DNA of 46,017 bases from Burkholderia dolosa (GTDB taxonomy: Bacteria > Pseudomonadota > Gammaproteobacteria > Burkholderiales > Burkholderiaceae): contig NZ_CABVPR010000045.1 in assembly GCF_902499135.1 (NCBI RefSeq), positions 1-46,017 of the forward strand, read 5' to 3'. The notes under the pieces are model-generated. The model searched no databases. It was given only the letters and a program-made list of their open reading frames with translations, and had not been told where the DNA came from. This document shows positions 1 to 7,986 of this stretch, piece by piece. The translations under genes were made by a program, and so were the position numbers. Numbering within the stretch: position 1 is the stretch's first letter; each line of letters opens with the position of its first letter.

Positions 1-498
1 CGGCACGCCGCCCGGCGGACGCTGCATCGGCCAGCCCGGCTGCGGACGCCCTTGCGCGGGCGGCATCCCGCCCGGGCCGATCCGCGGCTCGGCGCGATGC
101 GCCCAGCGGTCGCGATCGTGATACCACGGCCGATGCCGGTAATAGCGATCCCAGTACGCGCCGATCGCGAAGCCGGTCACCGGCACGCCGATGACGGCGC
201 CGTATTCGAGCAACGGCACGTAACTGCCCTGATACGGATAGTCGAGCAACTGCGCGTCGATCCACCCGCGCACGCCCGGCAGCGCGACGTCGCACCACGT
301 GTAATCGCTGACGCAGCCGAACACGTCGAGCGCCGTGCCGGGCGGCAGTTCGGCGACCACCGGATAATCGGGCGCCGGCCCCGCGTACAGCTCGGCCGGC
401 GAGTTGGTATATGCACTGCTCTGCGCGTCGGCCGCGCCCGGAATGGCCGCCAGCCCGAACAGCGCAGCGCACAGGCTTCGGACGATCGTGTTAGTCAT
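1..498 (-). CDS. SH3-domain envelope protein, C-terminus outside the window
   Basis: The reading frame starts at the ATG at 498 and stays open to the left edge, so the C-terminus is missing. The first ~26 residues (MTNTIVRSLCAALFGLAAIP...) form a signal peptide ending near ADA-Q. Residues ~30-80 resemble a bacterial SH3 (YgiM/SH3b) domain: an ELYAGPAPDYPVVAELPPG stretch, two cysteines (FGC...WCDV) and GVRGWIDAQLL. A Tyr/Trp/Arg-rich and then Pro/Gly-rich tail follows (YWDRYYRHRPWYHDRDRW). SH3b domains of exported proteins often bind peptidoglycan or other wall components, but the ligand here cannot be read from sequence. It lies 33 bp downstream of the lipoprotein gene on the same strand, so the two are probably co-transcribed. 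Confidence 0.75.
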   Translation of the reverse strand, partial: MTNTIVRSLCAALFGLAAIPGAADAQSSAYTNSPAELYAGPAPDYPVVAELPPGTALDVFGCVSDYTWCDVALPGVRGWIDAQLLDYPYQGSYVPLLEYGAVIGVPVTGFAIGAYWDRYYRHRPWYHDRDRWAHRAEPRIGPGGMPPAQGRPQPGWPMQRPPGGVP

Positions 499-531
499 GA
501 TGCTCTCCCGCGCGATGCCGCCGCGCGTCGC

Positions 532-924
532 TCAGTGCCGATGGCCGCCGCGTCCGCCGCCCCAGTGACCGCCGCCCCATGGACGGTGCCGGTATCCGCC
601 GCCGCCCCAATGTCCCCAGAAGCCGAAACCGATCGCGACCGGCGGCCCGTACCAGCCCGGATAGTACGCGGGGTAGTAATACGGATACGGCACGTAGACC
701 GGCGCGACGTATACGGGCGCTTCGGTTTCGGCGCCCGCCGTCGTCCCGCTGGCGGGCACGGCAGGCGTCGCGGCGACGGCCGGCACCTCGCGCTGCGCGA
801 CCGCGGCTGGCACCGCTGCGTAATAAGGCGCGTAACCGTACGGGCCCCCATAGTAGTAACAGCCGCCCAGCGCGAGCGTGGACAGCGCGATGGCCGCGGA
901 CGTCGCGGCGGGAAGCGGATTCAT
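532..924 (-). CDS. Small Tyr/Gly-rich lipoprotein
   Basis: A 130-residue protein. The ATG at 924 is chosen because CGGAG sits about 6 bases upstream and the protein then begins directly with a lipoprotein signal, MNPLPAATSAAIALSTLALGGC, whose lipobox is LGGC with Cys22. The mature part is low-complexity: tyrosine-rich runs (YYYGGPYGYAPYY, YPYYYPAYYPGWYG), an Ala/Pro/Val middle and a Gly/His/Arg/Trp C-terminus (GGGHWGGGRGGHRH). This composition is common in surface-exposed or envelope-stress lipoproteins, but no enzymatic domain is visible. A longer reading from further upstream would add a charged stretch with no signal features, so I reject it. Function unknown. Confidence 0.7.
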   Translation of the reverse strand: MNPLPAATSAAIALSTLALGGCYYYGGPYGYAPYYAAVPAAVAQREVPAVAATPAVPASGTTAGAETEAPVYVAPVYVPYPYYYPAYYPGWYGPPVAIGFGFWGHWGGGGYRHRPWGGGHWGGGRGGHRH

Positions 925-1234
925 CCGGTGCTCCGACGAAAATTCCTCTGCGCGCCGCCGGGCGCGCGTCTGACTGTAGCTTACGTCTCCTGCATATTTC
1001 CGCGGGTATGATCCGTTACTTTTTGTTTCCCGCGACATACGCGCGGCGCGTGCGGCCGCGGGCATGCGTCGTGCTCGCGCGTTCGCCGCGCCGGCGTTGA
1101 AGTTGGCGCAGATGCCCTCACGTTGAACGATGTCAGGCCGGCCGGCGCGGACGAGTGTTCGCGGCGCTCCGGCGGCCGGAAACCCGCGGGCCCCGGCCCG
1201 CCCAGACAGGAATGCGGCTCGCGCCGCCATCGAC
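925..1234. other. Divergent intergenic region
   Basis: The space between the lipoprotein gene (leftward) and the sigma factor gene (rightward) contains a short AT-richer stretch around 1009-1033 that could hold promoters for either side. I could not fix a -35/-10 pair. The right part, from about 1123, can be read in frame with the sigma factor, see that entry. Confidence 0.4.
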
Positions 1235-2773
1235 ATGACTACGCCACGCTCCGCTGCCCGAGCGGACACGCCGCTCGATCCGATCATCCAGTTGCTCGCG
1301 CTGGCCGGCGAGCAGGGATATCTGACGCACGCCGATCTCGTCGACGCGCTGCCGCCCGAAAGCGACAGCGCCGACGCGCTGGAGGTCGTGCGCGCCGCGC
1401 TCGCGGACATCGGCATCGCCGTGCTCGACGAACCGCCCGCACCGGTGCCGTTCACGGGCGCCGCGCCGGTCGACGTCGATCGCGACGCGCTCGACGAAGG
1501 CCGCGCGCTGCTCGGCGAGCTCGCGCGCGGCGCGAGCGCGTCGACCGATCCGCTCGCGCTCTACATGCGGCGCATGCACGCCGTGCCGCTGCTCACGCGC
1601 GAAGATGAAATCGCGCTCGCCCGCGAGATCGAAACGGGCCGTCATCAGGTACTGCATGCGCTCGCCGGCTGTCCGGCGGCGGTCGACGCGCTGCTCGCGC
1701 GTCACCGGGCGACGGCCGCGTCGGCATCGGCCGACGACGAAAACGGCGCGCCGATGCCCGCCCGCTACGACGCACTCGACGAAGCCGTCGCCGCGGTGCG
1801 GCACGCGTTGCACGCGCACGGCAGCCGTACCGCCGAGTACCGCGATGCGCGCAACCGCCTCGCGACGCTGCTCGGTTCGATCGAATGGATGGCGTCGGCC
1901 GTCGACGATGCGAGCCGCGTCGTGCGCGCGCTCGCTGCCGCCCCGAACGAAGCCGCCGCACACGCTGCCGCCGGCGCCGACGCCGGATACTTCGACGCCG
2001 TCGCGCGACGCGCGCTCGCCGCGGCATTGAGCGACGGTCAGCAGAAGCTGCGTGACGGCACGCGCGCAATGCTGGAAGCGAACCTGCGGCTCGTGCTGTC
2101 GATCGCGCGCAAGTACATGAACCGCGGCGTCGACCTGCCCGATCTCGTGCAGGACGGCTGCGTCGGGTTGATGCGCGCGATCGAGAAGTTCGAATACCGG
2201 CGCGGCTTCAAGTTCTCGACTTACGCGACCTGGTGGATTCGGCAGGCGGTCGCGCGCGCGGTCGCCGACCGGTCGCGCACGATCCGCGTGCCGGTGCACG
2301 TCGGCGATCAGTATCAGCGCGTGCAGCGGCACGCGCTGCGTTTCCGGCAGCGCACCGGCCGCCGCGCGACGCCGGCCGAGCTCGCGGCCGAAACCGGGCT
2401 CGACGAGGACAAGCTGCGCGCGATACTCGCGCTGCCGGCCGAGCCGGTGTCGCTCGACACGCCGCTGCCCGACACCGACACAGGTCTCGTCGACACGATC
2501 GAGGATCAGGCATCGGCAAGCCCGTTCGAGCGGCTCGCCGACGCGCGCATGCGCGAATGCGTGACGTCGCTGCTGCGCTCGGTCACGCCGACCGAAGCCG
2601 ACGTGCTGCGCCGGCGGTTCGGCCTCGGCGGCGCCGAGCCCGACACCTACGATGCGATCGCGCAGGACGCGGGCATGTCGCGCGAACGCGTGCGGCAGAT
2701 CGAGAAGCGCGCGCTCGCCGCGCTGCGTACGGTCGCCGAGGCCGAAGGCGCGCAGACGTTTCTCGACGTGTAA
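1235..2773 (+). CDS. RpoD-like sigma-70 family RNA polymerase sigma factor
   Basis: A 512-residue sigma factor of the primary/group 2 type. It starts with a short region 1.1-like segment (~residues 14-40, [20 protein letters not shown]), then region 1.2 (~103-140, [20 protein letters not shown]) and an Ala-rich spacer. Region 2 (~283-350) carries [30 protein letters not shown] and the melting motif YATWWIRQA. Region 3 follows, then region 4 (~448-505) with the helix-turn-helix [18 protein letters not shown]. The -10 and -35 reading residues are close to housekeeping RpoD, so it probably recognises similar promoters. It is shorter than typical RpoD and diverged in regions 1.1 and 1.2, so I take it as a paralogue. 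The start is uncertain: the ATG at 1235 opens the conserved part, but an in-frame ATG at 1130 would add 35 residues, and neither has a good ribosome binding site. Confidence 0.85.
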   Translation: MTTPRSAARADTPLDPIIQLLALAGEQGYLTHADLVDALPPESDSADALEVVRAALADIGIAVLDEPPAPVPFTGAAPVDVDRDALDEGRALLGELARGASASTDPLALYMRRMHAVPLLTREDEIALAREIETGRHQVLHALAGCPAAVDALLARHRATAASASADDENGAPMPARYDALDEAVAAVRHALHAHGSRTAEYRDARNRLATLLGSIEWMASAVDDASRVVRALAAAPNEAAAHAAAGADAGYFDAVARRALAAALSDGQQKLRDGTRAMLEANLRLVLSIARKYMNRGVDLPDLVQDGCVGLMRAIEKFEYRRGFKFSTYATWWIRQAVARAVADRSRTIRVPVHVGDQYQRVQRHALRFRQRTGRRATPAELAAETGLDEDKLRAILALPAEPVSLDTPLPDTDTGLVDTIEDQASASPFERLADARMRECVTSLLRSVTPTEADVLRRRFGLGGAEPDTYDAIAQDAGMSRERVRQIEKRALAALRTVAEAEGAQTFLDV

Positions 2774-2784
2774 CGCGTGACGGA

Positions 2785-2817
2785 TGCGGTTCGTGCGGCG
2801 CGGCGGCACGAATCGCA
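2785..2817 (+). terminator. Hairpin after the sigma factor gene
   Basis: TGCGGTTCGTGC (2785-2796) and GCACGAATCGCA (2806-2817) pair at 11 of 12 positions around a 9-base loop, 12 bases after the sigma factor stop codon. No T-tract follows immediately; the next T-run is at about 2863-2870. It may be a terminator or an mRNA 3'-end stabiliser. Confidence 0.4.
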
Positions 2818-2957
2818 TCAACGCGCGCATGGCCGTGCAACGTTTGCCGTTGACGCGCATCAATTTTTTCTCCTCGCGCCCCGTAACAATGGTGAAATAT
2901 CGACCGGCGCATCGTCCGTCGAGTCGATGCCGTTTGCGCGCATCCAGGGGCCTCGCC

Positions 2958-3839
2958 ATGCAGACGCCCGTCAGCCAAACGCACGAGGAAAACCGGCACA
3001 TCGCGAGCTGCCTGCGCGAGGCCGCGCAGCGGCTCGCCGAACAAGGCGCGAACCCGTATCGGGCGGCCGCCTATGCGGCGTCGGCGGACACCGTCGACGC
3101 GCTCGACATCGACGTGCGTGCGCTGTTCGATGCCGGCGGCGTCGATGCGCTCGGTGCGCTGCCCGCGATCGGCACCGGCGTCGCACAGGCGATCGCCGAG
3201 TGGCTCGTCACCGGGCATTGGCGCCAGCTCGACCGGCTGCGCGGGGAAGCCGAATACGCGTCGGCGTTCGAAGCCGTGCCGGGCATCGGCCACGCGCTCG
3301 CGCTACGCATTCACGAACGGCTGCACATCGATACGCTGGAGGAACTCGAACGCGCGGCGCGCAGCGGCCGGCTCGAAACGATTCCGGGCGTCGGCCCGCG
3401 TCGCGCGGCCGGCATCCGTGCCGCGCTCGGCGACGTGCTGAGCCGCCGCCGGCGCTGGCAAAGCCACGTATGCGACGCAGGCCCCGGCACCGAGCCGCCG
3501 GTCGAACTGCTGCTCTACGTCGATCGCCTGTACCGCAGCAAGGCCGCGGCCGGCACGCTGCCGATGCTCGCGCCGCGGCGGCTGAGCGCCGATGTCGTCG
3601 TGCCGTCCCCGGTGATGCACATGACCAAGGGCGGCTGGCACTTCACCGCGCTGTGCCCGCATCCGGGCGCGCGTGCGTCGGACCCCGCGCGCACCGCGGA
3701 CTGGGTCACGCTGTACTTTTACGATGCGCGGCAATGCGAGCATCAGCGTACGGTATTCACCGGAACGCTCGGCTCGCTCGTCGGCAAGCGCATCGTGCGC
3801 GGGCGCGAAATGGAATGCCGCGTGTATTACGCGGGCTGA
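2958..3839 (+). CDS. Helix-hairpin-helix protein resembling the N-terminal part of DNA polymerase X
   Basis: A 293-residue protein. The ATG at 2958 is preceded by CAGGGG 7 bases upstream and begins MQTPVSQTHEENRHIASCL; an upstream extension in the same frame is not protein-like. Residues ~10-90 resemble the 8-kDa/HhH front end of family X polymerases (REAAQRLAEQGANPYRAAAY). Helix-hairpin-helix turns follow: LPAIGTGVAQAIAEWL, VPGIGHALALRIHERL and IPGVGPRRAAGIRAAL. The C-terminal ~115 residues hold a distinct conserved-looking domain (ELLLYVDRLYRSKAAAG, VVVPSPVMHMTKGGWHFTAL, WVTLYFYDARQCEHQRTVF). I see no nucleotidyltransferase GS...DxD motif, so it is not expected to polymerise DNA. It probably binds DNA; its biological role is unknown. 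Confidence 0.75.
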   Translation: MQTPVSQTHEENRHIASCLREAAQRLAEQGANPYRAAAYAASADTVDALDIDVRALFDAGGVDALGALPAIGTGVAQAIAEWLVTGHWRQLDRLRGEAEYASAFEAVPGIGHALALRIHERLHIDTLEELERAARSGRLETIPGVGPRRAAGIRAALGDVLSRRRRWQSHVCDAGPGTEPPVELLLYVDRLYRSKAAAGTLPMLAPRRLSADVVVPSPVMHMTKGGWHFTALCPHPGARASDPARTADWVTLYFYDARQCEHQRTVFTGTLGSLVGKRIVRGREMECRVYYAG

Positions 3840-3872
3840 GCCGCGATGCGCGTCAAGCCGGCGGCGAGCCGC

Positions 3873-4328
3873 TCAGGTTTTTTGTGCCTTCTCTCCCTTC
3901 TCTGCCTTCTCCGCGCCGTTCACCCGGCGCGCCGGACGACGATGCGCGGCCACCCGCAGCAGCTTCCGGAAAGTCGGGCATTCTAGATGGCTCGGCGCCG
4001 GACACACGGCCGCATGCCGCAGCGCATCGCGCACCGCGACGAGCCGCCGGATCGTGCGATCGAGCTCGTCGGCCTTGCCGTCGAGCTTTGCGCGATCGAT
4101 CGCCGGGCGGCCGTCAACACCGAACATCGCGAGGATGTCGTCGAGCGAAAAACCGGCCTCGCGGCCGAGCGCGATCAGCGCAAGACGTTCGAGCACGGAC
4201 TCGTCGTATTGTCGCCGCAGCCCGTGCCGGCCGTTCGGCACGATCAGCCCCTTTTCCTCGTAGTAGCGCAGCGTCGACGCCGGCAATCCGGTGCGTCGCG
4301 CAACGTCGGCAATGTCCAGACGGCTCAT
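3873..4328 (-). CDS. MerR-family transcriptional regulator
   Basis: A 151-residue regulator starting at the ATG at 4328 (MSRLDIADVARRTGLPAST). The winged helix-turn-helix is clear (RRTGLPASTLRYYEEKGLI, RRQYDESVLERLALIALG), followed by a coiled-coil dimerisation helix (~residues 75-110) and a short effector end with two cysteines in CPAPSHLECPTF. That Cys spacing does not match the SoxR iron-sulfur cluster site or the classical MerR mercury site, so the inducer is unknown. The tail is Lys/Glu-rich. The gene is divergent from a DUF2938 membrane protein gene, and a MerR-type promoter lies against its start codon, so it most likely activates that gene and controls itself. An in-frame start at 4385 would put the operator inside the coding region and is disfavoured. 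Confidence 0.85.
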   Translation of the reverse strand: MSRLDIADVARRTGLPASTLRYYEEKGLIVPNGRHGLRRQYDESVLERLALIALGREAGFSLDDILAMFGVDGRPAIDRAKLDGKADELDRTIRRLVAVRDALRHAAVCPAPSHLECPTFRKLLRVAAHRRPARRVNGAEKAEKGEKAQKT

Positions 4329-4330
4329 GC

Positions 4331-4361
4331 TTGACCTCAAGTGAACTTGAAGCTGCAAGAT
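4331..4361 (+). promoter_or_regulatory. MerR-type promoter with soxbox-like operator
   Basis: TTGACC (4331-4336) and CAAGAT (4356-4361) are separated by 19 bp, the long spacing typical of MerR-activated promoters. The spacer contains a perfect dyad TCAAGT-GA-ACTTGA (4337-4350). With the flanking CC it reads CCTCAAGTGAACTTGAAG, two changes from the classical soxbox CCTCAAGTTAACTTGAGG. It points toward the DUF2938 gene. Confidence 0.65.
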
Positions 4362-4474
4362 AGGCGCTCCCGTCGTCGACGACAAGCCTGGACTGCCATG
4401 AGCACGCTGAAAACGATCCGAACCCCGACGCGCGGCGCGCCCGCCTGTGCCGATCGCGCCGATGGAGGCGCCCG

Positions 4475-4975
4475 ATGAGCGGCGCCGATCTGCTGTGGCA
4501 CGCGCTGCCCGTCGGCGCGGGCGCGACGCTCGTGATGGACCTGTGCACGCTGCTCCGACGGCGCGCGTTCGGCACGCCGTCGCTCGACTACGCGCTCGTC
4601 GGCCGCTGGCTCGGCCACATGACGCGCGGCCGGTTCCGGCACGCGTCGATCGCCGCCGCGCCGCGCGTGCGCGGCGAGCGCGCGCTCGGCTGGCTCGCGC
4701 ATTACGCGATCGGCGTCGCGTTCGCGGTGTTGCCGGTCGTCATCGCCGGAGCCCGATGGCTCGACGCGCCGACGCTTGCGCCCGCGCTCGCCGCCGGCCT
4801 CGTCAGCGTCGTCGCGCCGTTCTTCGTGATGCAGCCCGCGTTCGGCTTCGGCATCGCGGCGTCGCGTACGCCTCGGCCGGCCGTCGCGCGTGCACGCAGC
4901 ATCGTGTCGCACCTGTCGTACGGCGCCGGTCTGTATCTGAGCGCGCTGCTGCTGGCCGCCGCAACGACGCGCTGA
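4475..4975 (+). CDS. DUF2938 family membrane protein
   Basis: A 166-residue protein with GGAGG (4464-4468) 6 bases before its ATG. Family-typical blocks are MDLCTLLRRRAFGTPSLDYA, LVGRWLGHMTRGRFRH and RALGWLAHYAIGVAFAVLP. About four hydrophobic segments are visible: residues ~8-25, 75-92, 102-122 and 145-162. DUF2938 proteins are inner-membrane proteins of unknown activity. Location behind a MerR-type promoter and opposite a MerR gene suggests expression in response to a chemical signal, but the sequence does not say which. The start codon overlaps, as ATGA, the stop of a possible 26-codon ORF at 4398-4478 that could be a leader peptide. Confidence 0.8.
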   Translation: MSGADLLWHALPVGAGATLVMDLCTLLRRRAFGTPSLDYALVGRWLGHMTRGRFRHASIAAAPRVRGERALGWLAHYAIGVAFAVLPVVIAGARWLDAPTLAPALAAGLVSVVAPFFVMQPAFGFGIAASRTPRPAVARARSIVSHLSYGAGLYLSALLLAAATTR

Positions 4976-5021
4976 CGGCGCTCGCCGCGCGTCGCATCGG
5001 GCCGAGACGGCGATGCGGTCC

Positions 5022-5133
5022 GCTCCAGCACTCCAGCGCTCCCGGGCTCCCGGGCTCCCGGGCTCCCGGGCTTCAGGGCTTCAGGGCTTCAGGGCTTCAG
5101 GGCTTCAGGGCTTCAGAGCTCCAGCGCTCCAGC
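5022..5133. repeat. 8-bp tandem repeat, 14 units
   Basis: Fourteen back-to-back 8-bp units in sub-blocks: GCTCCAGC, ACTCCAGC, four GCTCCCGG, five GCTTCAGG, GCTTCAGA and two GCTCCAGC. The array ends 3 bp before the stop codon of the CoA-transferase gene on the minus strand. Eight is not a multiple of three, so it cannot encode a constant peptide. Read on the minus strand the commonest unit is CCTGAAGC, sharing the CTGA core of the arrays at 45451-45864. Confidence 0.9.
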
Positions 5134-5136
5134 GCG

Positions 5137-6651
5137 TCACGCCTTCATCGTGCCGGTCCGCACGTACCGCTCGTGCCACGACAGCGCGTCCGCGAGCAGA
5201 TGCGGCGTGTGCTTGCCGAAGCTCTCGCGCGACGCGCGTTCGAAATAGTCGTCGAGCATCGGCCGGTAATCGGGGTGCGCACAGGTCGAGATGATCTGGC
5301 GCGCGCGCTGCTTCGGCGACAGCCCGCGCAGGTCCGCGAGCCCCTGCTCGGTGACGACCACCGCGACGTCGTGCTCGGTGTGATCGACGTGGCTCGCCAT
5401 CGGCACGATCCGCGAGATCGCGCCGCCCTTCGCGGTACTCGCCGACATGAAGCACGCGAGATAGCCGTTGCGCGCGAAGTCGCCCGAGCCGCCGATCCCG
5501 TTCTGGATCTTCGTGCCCATCACGTGCGTCGAATTCACGTTGCCGTAGATGTCGGCCTCGATCATCCCGTTCATCGCGATGCAGCCGAGGCGGCGCACGA
5601 GTTCCGGATGGTTGCTGATCTCCTGCGGGCGCAGCACGATCTTCTCGCGAAACGTCGCGATCTCGTCCGCGAAGCGCTGCACCGCGGCCGGGCTCAGCGA
5701 CAGCGCGGTCGCCGATGCGAAGCTCAGCGTGCCGTCGGCGAGCAGGTCGAGCATCCCGTCCTGGATCACTTCGGTGTACGCGGTCAGGTTCGAGAAGCCG
5801 GCCGAGCTCAGCTCCGCGAGCACCGCGTTCGTGATGTTGCCGACGCCCGACTGCAGCGGCAGCAGGTTTTCCGGCAGCCGGCCGCGCCCCACTTCGTGGC
5901 GCAGGAAATCGATCAGCTGCTGCGCGATCTGTTTCGACGTGTCGTCCGGCGCGGAGAACGCGTTGCTGCGGTCCGGCGCGTCGGTCTCGACGATCGCGAC
6001 GATCTTCTCTGCCGGGCAGCGCAGATACGGTTCGCCGATGCGGTCGTCGCTCTTCGTCAGCGGAATCGGCTTGCGATGCGGCGGCAGCGCGGTGCCGTAG
6101 TAGATGTCGTGCATTCCGTCGAGGCCGAGCGGCTGCCGCACGTTCACTTCGAGGATCACGTGCTTCGCGCGCTCGAGCCAGGTCTTGTTGTTGCCGACCG
6201 ATGCGGACGGAATCAGCAGCCCGTCCTCGCGGATGCCCGCCACTTCGACGATCGCGACGTCGAGATCGCCGTACAGCCCGAACCACGCATATTGCGCGAC
6301 GTGACTCAGATGGACGTCCTGATAGTCGACTTCGCCGCCGTTGATCTTGTCGCGCAGCGTCGGGTCCGACTGGTACGGCAGGCGCATCGAGATGCCGTCG
6401 GTGCGCGCGAGCGCGCCGTCGAGTTCCGGCGCGGTCGACGCGCCCGTCAGCACGTTGATCCGGAACGGCTCGCCGCGCGCATGCGCGGCTTCGATGCGCG
6501 CGGCGAGCGCGGCCGGCACGGCCTTCGGATAGCCGGAACCGGTGAAGCCGCTCATCGCGACGGTCATGCCGGGACGGATCAGCGCGGCCGCTTCGTCGGC
6601 GGTGCGGACGAGCGAACGCAGGGCGGGAGCGAGGATGCGTGATGAAGACAT
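5137..6651 (-). CDS. Acetyl-CoA hydrolase / succinyl-CoA:acetate CoA-transferase
   Basis: A 504-residue protein of the Ach1/AarC/Cat1 family of class I CoA-transferases, starting at the ATG at 6651 (MSSSRILAPALRSLVRTADE). Visible blocks are GMTVAMSGFTGSGYPKAVP near the N-terminus, SGVGNITNAVLAEL (~268-281) and AYTEVIQDG (291-299), whose Glu294 is at the position of the catalytic Glu of AarC. STHVMGTKIQNGIGGSGDFA and VVTEQGLADLRGLSPKQRA follow toward the C-terminus. The family moves CoA between acetate, propionate and succinate through a glutamyl-CoA thioester, linking acetate handling with the TCA cycle or propionate metabolism; substrate preference cannot be read here. Length matches the family. 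It stands alone on the minus strand, and its 3' end abuts an 8-bp tandem repeat. Confidence 0.9.
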   Translation of the reverse strand: MSSSRILAPALRSLVRTADEAAALIRPGMTVAMSGFTGSGYPKAVPAALAARIEAAHARGEPFRINVLTGASTAPELDGALARTDGISMRLPYQSDPTLRDKINGGEVDYQDVHLSHVAQYAWFGLYGDLDVAIVEVAGIREDGLLIPSASVGNNKTWLERAKHVILEVNVRQPLGLDGMHDIYYGTALPPHRKPIPLTKSDDRIGEPYLRCPAEKIVAIVETDAPDRSNAFSAPDDTSKQIAQQLIDFLRHEVGRGRLPENLLPLQSGVGNITNAVLAELSSAGFSNLTAYTEVIQDGMLDLLADGTLSFASATALSLSPAAVQRFADEIATFREKIVLRPQEISNHPELVRRLGCIAMNGMIEADIYGNVNSTHVMGTKIQNGIGGSGDFARNGYLACFMSASTAKGGAISRIVPMASHVDHTEHDVAVVVTEQGLADLRGLSPKQRARQIISTCAHPDYRPMLDDYFERASRESFGKHTPHLLADALSWHERYVRTGTMKA

Positions 6652-7257
6652 GGCTGAATCTCTGACGCGTTTTGGTCTGTCGTTGACGTCGCGGGGCGGT
6701 GTCTCCTGAGCGACGCGAAGCCCTGGGGCCGCGTGACGCGGCCGGCACCACAGGCACGGCCGGAGTATCGCAGACGCGATCGCCGCGAAATGTCCGCCGG
6801 ATGCAAAAGATCCTTGCCGGATTTGCCGGATATCGAACGGCCGTTCTGTGACAGACGCGCGGCGCGCGCGGCCAATGCCGAAAGCTCCATGAAAGCGCGA
6901 GACCCGCTTGCCGCGCGACGGACGTCGGCCTTCGCACATCGGCGGCGCATCGATACCGCCGATACCGGGCGCGTGCCGCCCTGTCGTCAGGCGCCGGCGA
7001 ACATCGCGGTCGATTGTCGCCGGCCGCCGTTTTTTCGGGTCTGATGCAGGTCAAGCGGCGCGCGGTCGATCGATCCGAAAAATCGCGAACGCGGCCGCGT
7101 CTCCGCTCGCCCGACGAACGACGATCCGCCCTTGACAGCCGCAACATGCGCGCCACACTGGAACGGATGAAACGCCCGCTCACCGTCCGTTTCGCGACTC
7201 CGTTTCGCGGCCGGCCGATTCGTGCAATACGCGGTAACACTCCCGCATGTCAGGATA
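6652..7257. other. Divergent intergenic region without a convincing gene
   Basis: About 600 bp between the CoA-transferase (leftward) and the phosphonate operon (rightward). Open frames here are Arg/Ala-rich and lack ribosome binding sites or recognisable domains. A cluster of T and C residues at 7028-7040 and the AT-rich right end are the only composition changes. The CoA-transferase promoter must lie in the left part, but I cannot place it. Confidence 0.5.
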
Positions 7258-7287
7258 TTGAACGAAGAAAAAGCAACAAATTACAAT
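7258..7287 (+). promoter_or_regulatory. Sigma-70 promoter of the phosphonate operon
   Basis: TTGAAC (7258-7263) and TACAAT (7282-7287) are separated by 18 bp in an unusually AT-rich stretch. Each hexamer matches the consensus at most positions. Transcription would begin near 7294, only about 12 bases before the ATG at 7306, giving an almost leaderless mRNA. That fits the absence of a ribosome binding site in front of the first gene. Confidence 0.55.
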
Positions 7288-7305
7288 TCCGTATATATTT
7301 CGCCG

Positions 7306-7986
7306 ATGGACCAAAGAAAAACCGCCACACGTTCCGAGCCCCCGCTGCCGCGCACCTGGGATGCGCGCCTGGCGCGCTCGCTTGTCCGGCCGCTCGTCGA
7401 CACGCCGGTCACCCCGAATCACCTCACCACCGTTCGTCTGCTGATCGGCCTCGCCGGCGCCTGGTGCCTCGCGCAAGGCGGCTTCGGCTGGAGCAATGCA
7501 GGCGCGTTCCTGATCGTGCTGTCGAACTTCGTCGACCACACCGACGGCGAGCTCGCCCGCATCAGCGGCAAGTCGAGCAAGATCGGTCATTTTTACGACC
7601 TCGCAGCGGATGCGCTCGTCACGATCGCGCTGTTCGTCAGCATGGGGCTCGGCATCGTCGCGCAAGGCGGCCGGATGGCCGCGTCGCCGGTGCTGCTCGG
7701 CGCGGCGGCCGGCGCAGCCGTGGCGCTGATCTTCTATCTGCGCATGCGGATCGAATCGTTCGCGGGCAAGGCCGGCACCAAGCAGGCGTTCGTCGGCGGC
7801 TTCGAAACGGAAGACGTGCTGTACCTGCTGCCGCTCGTCACGCTCGCGGACGGCGTCCGGCCGTTCCTGCTCGCGGCGTCGATCGGCGCCCCGCTGTTCG
7901 CCGCGTGGGTCGTGATCGACTGGTGGCGCATCGTCCGGCGCGGCCATCTTCCGCAGAACCCAACCGAAATCCAGGCTTCCAAATGA
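7306..7986 (+). CDS. CDP-alcohol phosphatidyltransferase family protein
   Basis: A 226-residue membrane protein with a complete CDP-alcohol phosphotransferase signature, DxxDGxxAR(8x)GxxxDxxxD: DHTDGELAR, then G and the two Asp residues of GHFYDLAADA. These Asp residues bind the metals and the CDP- or CMP-linked donor. Several hydrophobic helices follow the motif. Enzymes of this family transfer a phosphoalcohol from a CMP-activated donor to an alcohol acceptor. As first gene of an operon that makes and probably cytidylylates 2-aminoethylphosphonate, the natural inference is transfer of AEP from CMP-AEP to a lipid such as diacylglycerol; the acceptor is not shown by sequence. The ATG at 7306 sits just after a promoter; a GTG at 7222 would lie upstream of that promoter. 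Its stop overlaps the next start as ATGA. Confidence 0.85.
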   Translation: MDQRKTATRSEPPLPRTWDARLARSLVRPLVDTPVTPNHLTTVRLLIGLAGAWCLAQGGFGWSNAGAFLIVLSNFVDHTDGELARISGKSSKIGHFYDLAADALVTIALFVSMGLGIVAQGGRMAASPVLLGAAAGAAVALIFYLRMRIESFAGKAGTKQAFVGGFETEDVLYLLPLVTLADGVRPFLLAASIGAPLFAAWVVIDWWRIVRRGHLPQNPTEIQASK

